Positions 58,538 to 64,000 of a DNA stretch of 64,000 nucleotides are shown one piece after another. The translations under genes were made by a program, and so were the position numbers. Below the pieces are notes generated by a model, which saw nothing but the letters and a program-made list of their open reading frames with translations, had not been told where the DNA came from and did not search any database. Each line of letters starts with the position of its first letter. Positions within the stretch are counted from its first letter, which is position 1. The DNA is from Allantophomopsis cytisporea (taxonomy: Eukaryota > Ascomycota > Leotiomycetes > Phacidiales > Phacidiaceae): the NCBI GenBank assembly GCA_024752435.1, contig CP103037.1:1-64000 (forward strand), in the 5' to 3' direction.

Positions 58538-59707
58538 TTAATCTCGTTCCACGACAGCACCGTCCTGAGCGGGCACTAAAAGCTTCCACTTGCATGAAAT
58601 GTTTTCTGCGGCAAATCGGCCAATGATCTTCTCAGCAATTTCGTCGAAATTCTCAGTTGCAAGAGCAAGGATTGTAGGTCCAGCTCCAGACAAGCAGATA
58701 CCTAATAATCCTGGCTGTGTCTTTGGGTTCATTGATTGAAGCAGTTCTGTAAGGCCTGGAATAAGTCCTTGTCTGTATGGCTGGTGAATCCTGTCCTGCA
58801 TCGCAAGGTAGATCATTTCCGGGTCAGGAGGTGACTGGCCAAGAGCTGAAGGCAATAGAGCAGCACGTTGGAGGTTGAAGACCTAGTTTTGTCAGTGGAA
58901 AGGTCTTCAGGAACACCTCAAATACTCACCACATCCGCTCGGCTGTACATCTTTGGCAGCACTTCTCTAGCCTTGGCTGTTGGTACAACAAAGTCTGGGA
59001 TAATGGCAATTGCCTTGATCTCCTTCGCCCATGGAAATTTCCTGTAGTGTCCGATATTGAGTGGTGGCGAAGGTGGCTTCAGTCCAGTGTTCACACCTCC
59101 AGCTGGTGATGGGAGCACTTCGCTCAATGGAACTTCTTTTCGTGCGGCATCTTCTGGGTTAAGATCATTCAAGTAGGTACCGACAAATCCACCGAAAAGT
59201 GTTGCAGCTACATTGTCCGGGTGACGCTCTACGTGAGCAATGTTATTAGTATTATTATTTTTTGAGGTATAGAACTTAGGAAGACAAACCAATCATTAAG
59301 CAGTAATCCAAAAGACGTGCTTTCGATAGACCTAAGTTGCCAAGCTCATTTCCAAGCATTACACCTGCCACAACGGCTGTACCTGAAGATCCCAAACCTC
59401 GACTCAATGGAATTGGATTCACGATATGGATGTGTGTTTCGACGGGAAAAGCAGGTTGGTCGTGACATTTAAGGACATAAAGGGCTACACGGGTAATGAG
59501 GTTGTCTTCCGGGTCAAGACTGATTTGTTCCACACTGCCGCTCTTGTCCTCGTAGGTAATTACGCAGTTTAGCGGCTTGTCCGAAGTTTTCTGGCTGGAA
59601 TTGACAGAGACACGAAGTTCGAGATATAAGGAGAGTGCTATGCCCATTGCATCGAATCCTGGGCCAATGTTCGCCGATGAACATGGCGTTTTAATAGTGA
59701 ACGACAT
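58538..59707 (-). CDS. THR1: Homoserine kinase
   Basis: Three exons (59707-59290, 59228-58930, 58882-58538) give 353 aa. The GHMP fold has an N-terminal IKTPCSSANIGPGFDAMG and the ATP loop PLSRGLGSSGTAVVAG (about residues 95-110). The C-terminal motif is GICLSGAGPTILAL. The enzyme phosphorylates homoserine on the way to threonine, in the cytosol. The length equals typical fungal Thr1 (about 355). It lies tail-to-tail with the P450 gene, 146 bp between the stops. Confidence 0.95.
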
Positions 59708-60676
59708 TCCGTAGGTAATTCGAGGATACAGCTAGTTCAAGCTGTTGATTTGTACGGTAATAGCACAGAAGATAGCGACAGCGGAGTATGATGCGATATG
59801 GTTTGAACGTCTCACTGGTCGTCGGTCGTGAGAAGTCCTCGTTGTATCCTAATTATGACTGATCTCGTTCAGAAAGTCTGACTGAGCTCCAAATCGCAAC
59901 CCTAGTGTGAGGGTCCGGGCCGAGTACTTTTCCGGTGGGGCATATTCGGTAAATTATTTATCCGCGGATATATCCTCGTCGAGTCTCGAGTGCGTATGCA
60001 ACCGGAACAGCCATTGTTGAACAATTCTTCAAGGATCTGATCTACATCCTCGAACTTCGAAAAATTCCGAGCACATTTCAGATGCCATAATCTATACAGT
60101 GTCAGCTAATGCAACCGGTTCCGAAAGCCCAATCTCCTCCCTACTCTCGAGCTCGAGAATTAAGGTTTGAGGTTAGCACTCTATGTTGACAGTCATTGCT
60201 ACGGCTATCTTTCTGAGCGTTCCACACGCGAGATCCCCGATAGTTATTTCATATCAGGATTACTCCTACATGCTTCGTCGATCCGCAATACTAGATGAAA
60301 GGTTCAAGCGTGAGGTTAGTCTAACGCTATTTTAAACGTAAACTGGAGATGCACAACTTGTTATGACGAATACCATAAAACCTGAACTTATATGTCATAG
60401 CGAACAACGATACAACGATACAACTGAATATGGACCTCGTCAACGTTTATGTTGCTAATCCTATTCCTATGGAATTAATGTTATCCTTTGTTCCTGCTTA
60501 TGAAAGTCGAACATCACAAAATAAGAACAAAAAGGGAACATAAGGTCAAGAAATCGAGTTCACTTAGCACCACTCATTTCAAATCACTATAGTTCTAATA
60601 GATTCACAGCTATTTCTCCCAGCAATCGTCCTCTTCTTTGTTATTTGCATTCAATTTTTAGGAATTCCTTGGATTT
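59708..60676. other. Gene-free region
   Basis: About 1 kb without coding evidence between homoserine kinase start and the receptor-like gene. Confidence 0.5.
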
Positions 60677-61921
60677 TCATATACAATCATGAGTCTGTAC
60701 AACGCTTTTACTGACCTTGATATTCCACGCCTGATGGGTATTAGGCTCCTGAAAAAAGTCCTCATCCCCAGGCCCCGACCTTTCCAGCCCTCCTTCATAG
60801 CTACCAATCTCAATTTCCTCATCACAAATTGGCATATTAGTCTTAGTTCTAACAGTAGCTCCTCGATCTTTGGCCATGCTGATATCGAATCTATCGTGTT
60901 TGCATCTGCTGTCCTTCTGAGAAGCACTGCTCTCTGTGGGTGTCGACCCACTACCACCGGGGCGGTTAGTTTTAGAAGTTACAATGTAGAAATTCTCTAA
61001 GAGTCTGCGTAAAAGAGGTCGAAGGGTAGGCATCGTTGAGGCTGTAATACCAATTCCCGTCTCAACAGTGCTCCAAATGGCTATGTCAGTGGTAGCGTAG
61101 AGAAAGTCCGCGGAGTCGGTGATGGTGTGGAGGAATGGAATACGGATTAAGGTTGCCATGGATGCACTGGATAAGTTGTTAGTTCTGTACACAGCTTGGG
61201 ATTCAGTACTTTACATTGCACTGACAGCCAAAATACCACAGACAGAAAGTCTGGTTTTCCGATCCATCTGCAGATTCCAGACTATAAAACCTGGCAAAAT
61301 GCTCAAAGTCCAATCTGTCAAACAGCAGACTGCCGAGTATGCGAAGAAGATACCTGCAGTAATCCCCACGCTGAAACATGAACCATGAGATGGTGGATGT
61401 GGCGAAAACCGATTCCAAAAGTATGATGCTGGACGACATTGAAGGACGAAAACTATGAAGAACGCAAAGCCATAAAGTTCGGCTATTGTCAAGGTCAACC
61501 AGATGATGGTCTTGTGTGTCTTGACAACGCAAATTCGAAGCAGAAAGACAGCTATGCTGAATTTGATGAACATGTTGACAAGAACATACAATGGCTCGCA
61601 GAGCCACCACCACTTGAGAGCTATAGGAAGATTTTCAGGCAATATATCTTCTACGTGCCGGCCTGTTCCATAGTGTACCCCAGATATAGAGCAGACACAG
61701 TAGCATATAAACAGGATCTTGCCACATTAGCTATGATATTCTACACGGAGGATCTTTGATAGACTTACCTGAGCAATGACAGCGGTCCAGTCATCTAGAC
61801 CAAAGCACTTTACTATGAAGATGCGACAATAAATTCGAAGCAATATAGCAATTGTGCTCATCGCACCGAAGGCCCATGCGACGCCTGCCACCGGTGGACC
61901 TCTATCCGGATGCTTTTCCAT
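60677..61921 (-). CDS. PTH11-like integral membrane protein (fungal rhodopsin-domain family)
   Basis: Three exons (61921-61769, 61717-61215, 61166-60677) give 381 aa. Seven probable membrane helices follow the family order. The first is VAWAFGAMSTIAILLRIY, then the motif FGLDDWTAV. Later come LNMFIKFSIAVFLLRI-like and DWTLSILPGFIVWNL helices, the latter with the conserved W-x-LxxLP pattern. The C-terminal cytosolic tail is Ser/Glu-rich. There is no N-terminal CFEM domain. PTH11-type proteins act as surface sensors in filamentous ascomycetes. The ligand is unknown. Confidence 0.88.
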
Positions 61922-63265
61922 AGTGGTGGATACTTTATCGTCGAAACTCAGTGAATATGAAGCGAAGTCTGACTGAGTCGAACTCAGAATGGTATGTAAA
62001 AGTCTTGCAAAGTGGGTTTATTATATGCTTTGGTAGATAGCCAAGAGGAAACACAAAATGTACACATGCGTAGTGGAAGAACGAAATAAGCCACTCAAAC
62101 GCACACTCACACATATATAGGAAAAGAGAGTCTAACTGTGTATTGCTAAATGAGTAGCGTAAATACTGGTTGAAGGTTGTGACGCAAAGTATATTTTCTA
62201 TATGCAAAGAATACTACGGAAAGGTACTAGTTATTTCAAAGTAGTAAAACTTCATGAACTAGAAGGATATGACAGGGTGGACTTCGGGTTGATGAATTCC
62301 ACATGTACTGCATAGTAGACACATGCTGGTAGAATGAAAGTTGATATGGATTTCCTTTATGATCAACGCGTTTCAAACAACTGCAGTGCTGCCCTAGATT
62401 CCTCGAAACAATACAGAGAATTCCAATCATAATTCAGTAAGGATTCGACTTGAATACTCTTGGAGGCGTCATTAGTAGTATATGTAGCACGGAAAATCCA
62501 AAGTAAAGTGAATTAATACAGACACTCAACTTGATGAGAAGATTCAATCCGGTAGACTTGCTATCGTTGTAGCTAGCTCGCTGTCGAATGACAACATAAA
62601 TCGTCGGATAATGGAAGGGGTTATGATTTTACATAATATCCAGAGCTTAGAGCCTCTGATGCATTTGAAGTTCCAGACTCTTAGGAGATCAGCGAGACGC
62701 TTGCGGTAATGTTTACTTTCCTATTCCGGTCAGATATCGTATCACGGACCGGCACCCGATGCCGTGCCAATTAGTTCTGCCTCTTTCACTCTTGACCATC
62801 ACACGGGAATGGCGTCTGTCATGCCTCTATTGAGAAGCCTTATTGTGATCTTGTTATCTTTCAGTGTCGAAGCTTGAAACGTACATGATAAAATATGGAG
62901 AGATTTTGGGAATGCTTCAGGATCATGAGTGATCAAGGCAATCAATACATGTAGATCTTGACACTAGACTGTAATCGAACAGTCTTATGGCAATTCTAAT
63001 TTGTATTTGGTATATCATTATCGACTGCGAAGTATTCACAATAGGCTACCCTACCCGTACAAATGGTTCAAATGTATCACGAAGGGAGTATACGGAGAGT
63101 GCTACATTACTGCTTGTAGCAACTAGACATCAAACATACATTCATAATCATCTATCATAGTTTTAGATTTACTCTCCACTTCCAATCATCATCATAGAGT
63201 CTGTTTCTCTGTTATCCAAAACACCACGCTATGCTTCGTCCTTCGCCTTGCAAAAACCAAGATCA
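61922..63265. other. Gene-free region
   Basis: About 1.3 kb, AT-rich, with only short unconvincing frames. It includes the receptor promoter. Confidence 0.5.
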
Positions 63266-64000
63266 TCAAATCGCAATACCACTTTTCCACCAGTGTTTCC
63301 CTGTATGCCAACTGACTCCAATATAGTCCAAATCCCAGCACCACCATCCAGCCTCTTTAACTCCAAACCCGAGTCCTCGCAAAGGGCTGACAGGAATCGG
63401 CTCGTATAACCAAATCCCTCCTCTCGCAAAATCATCTATCAACCAAGGTGCGGTGATGTACAACCAACTAAATGTAAACACAAAATTTGCTATTCGTCTT
63501 GCTTGTGTCGGAACTTTTCGAATTGGAGAGCTGAAAAGGGAGCAGAATGTGGTCTGTAAAACAACCCCAAGAGCTTGAAGCATGAAGAATATAGGAGGAT
63601 TCCAAGGTTTTGTCGGTGGATATTGAGTGAGACTACCTCCCGCGTGCAAAAGTCCCGAAATTCCGAAAGCCATCACCAAAGCAGTAATCTTAGTAGTTAG
63701 GCTCTTAGGAGATATCCAACCTTGAGAAATAAAGTATTGAGTGGGAGCTGCAAAGGCAAACCGGAATGTTTGATGCCACCAGCTCCCCCAGAGACCGTTC
63801 AAGCCCTTTTTGAATATTGGATCAAGGGAAGTACTCCAAGAGGATGGATAGATCCAAGCTTCACCTCTTAAGCCTAGCACTTTAGGTCCTAAAACGCAAC
63901 AAAATCCAAGTGCTCCCATCATGAACACCATTTCAAGTGACACGATGATAGCGGCGAATGATAGCAGCTCACGGTAAAACAATAACATCGTTGGAGAAAG
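63266..64000 (-). CDS. Wax-synthase/MBOAT-type acyltransferase, 5' part outside window
   Basis: The visible C-terminal 240+ residues are very hydrophobic. The motif GLNGLWGSWWHQTFRFAF resembles the FWGRRWHQ-type signature, and GISGLLHAGGS carries the catalytic His of the wax synthase domain. The last visible part is Trp-rich (WHTGKHWWKS) before TGA 63266-63268. The frame is open to the window edge, so the N-terminus is missing. Family members esterify sterols, alcohols or secondary metabolites such as trichothecene or meroterpenoid acyltransferases. Substrate unknown. Confidence 0.8.
   Translation of the reverse strand, partial: LSPTMLLFYRELLSFAAIIVSLEMVFMMGALGFCCVLGPKVLGLRGEAWIYPSSWSTSLDPIFKKGLNGLWGSWWHQTFRFAFAAPTQYFISQGWISPKSLTTKITALVMAFGISGLLHAGGSLTQYPPTKPWNPPIFFMLQALGVVLQTTFCSLFSSPIRKVPTQARRIANFVFTFSWLYITAPWLIDDFARGGIWLYEPIPVSPLRGLGFGVKEAGWWCWDLDYIGVSWHTGKHWWKSGIAI

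Overview
The window is nuclear DNA of a filamentous ascomycete. Genes carry short (about 44-70 nt) GT-AG introns. Typical fungal families are present: a Zn2Cys6 regulator, PTH11-like receptor, NmrA-like reductases, CSC1-like channel, PXR1 and SVP26. Relics in the left part carry the marks of repeat-induced point mutation (RIP). Gene content and modest GC fit a Leotiomycete (Botrytis/Sclerotinia-like); that placement is inference, not proven.

Region 1, about 1-14 kb, is AT-rich accessory DNA. It holds an NmrA-like pseudogene (871-1883), an extended-SDR pseudogene (2190-3262, minus), a C2H2 + Zn2Cys6 transcription factor (3872-5734), a small conserved hypothetical gene (7203-7804), a complete 1.86-kb Tc1/mariner-superfamily (pogo/Fot1-type) transposon with perfect 46-bp inverted repeats and a stop-riddled transposase (7941-9796), a Ser-rich orphan ORF, and a three-exon gene broken by in-frame stops in its last exon (12741-13677). 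Four of these relics stay in one frame per exon and are broken by TAG/TAA codons rather than by indels, which is a RIP pattern.

Region 2, about 14.8-23.4 kb, looks like a tailoring-enzyme cluster: NmrA-like reductase, SnoaL-like protein, DUF1772 (anthrone oxygenase-like) membrane protein, cytochrome P450 and FAD monooxygenase. No PKS, NRPS or terpene synthase lies inside the window. CGG-N3/N6-CCG palindromes occur in two of its promoters.

Region 3, about 25-48 kb, is mainly housekeeping: BUD23 rRNA methyltransferase, SVP26, a GPI-anchored CAP protein, a GC-rich NAD(P)-binding protein, a TPS3/TSL1-type trehalose complex subunit with altered phosphatase motifs, a 5-kb microsatellite-rich intergenic region, PXR1, a coiled-coil protein, an O-fucosyltransferase-like protein, a Pch2/TRIP13-like AAA+ ATPase and a CSC1-like channel.

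Region 4, about 48.5-64 kb, holds a large F-box protein and then a probable aromatic-catabolism group: an extradiol dioxygenase and a phenol hydroxylase sharing a divergent promoter, followed by a P450. Homoserine kinase, a PTH11-like rhodopsin-fold receptor and the 3' part of a wax-synthase/MBOAT-type acyltransferase complete the window. For most intron-containing genes the exon coordinates were checked by reading frame: the summed exons give a whole number of codons ending in a stop.
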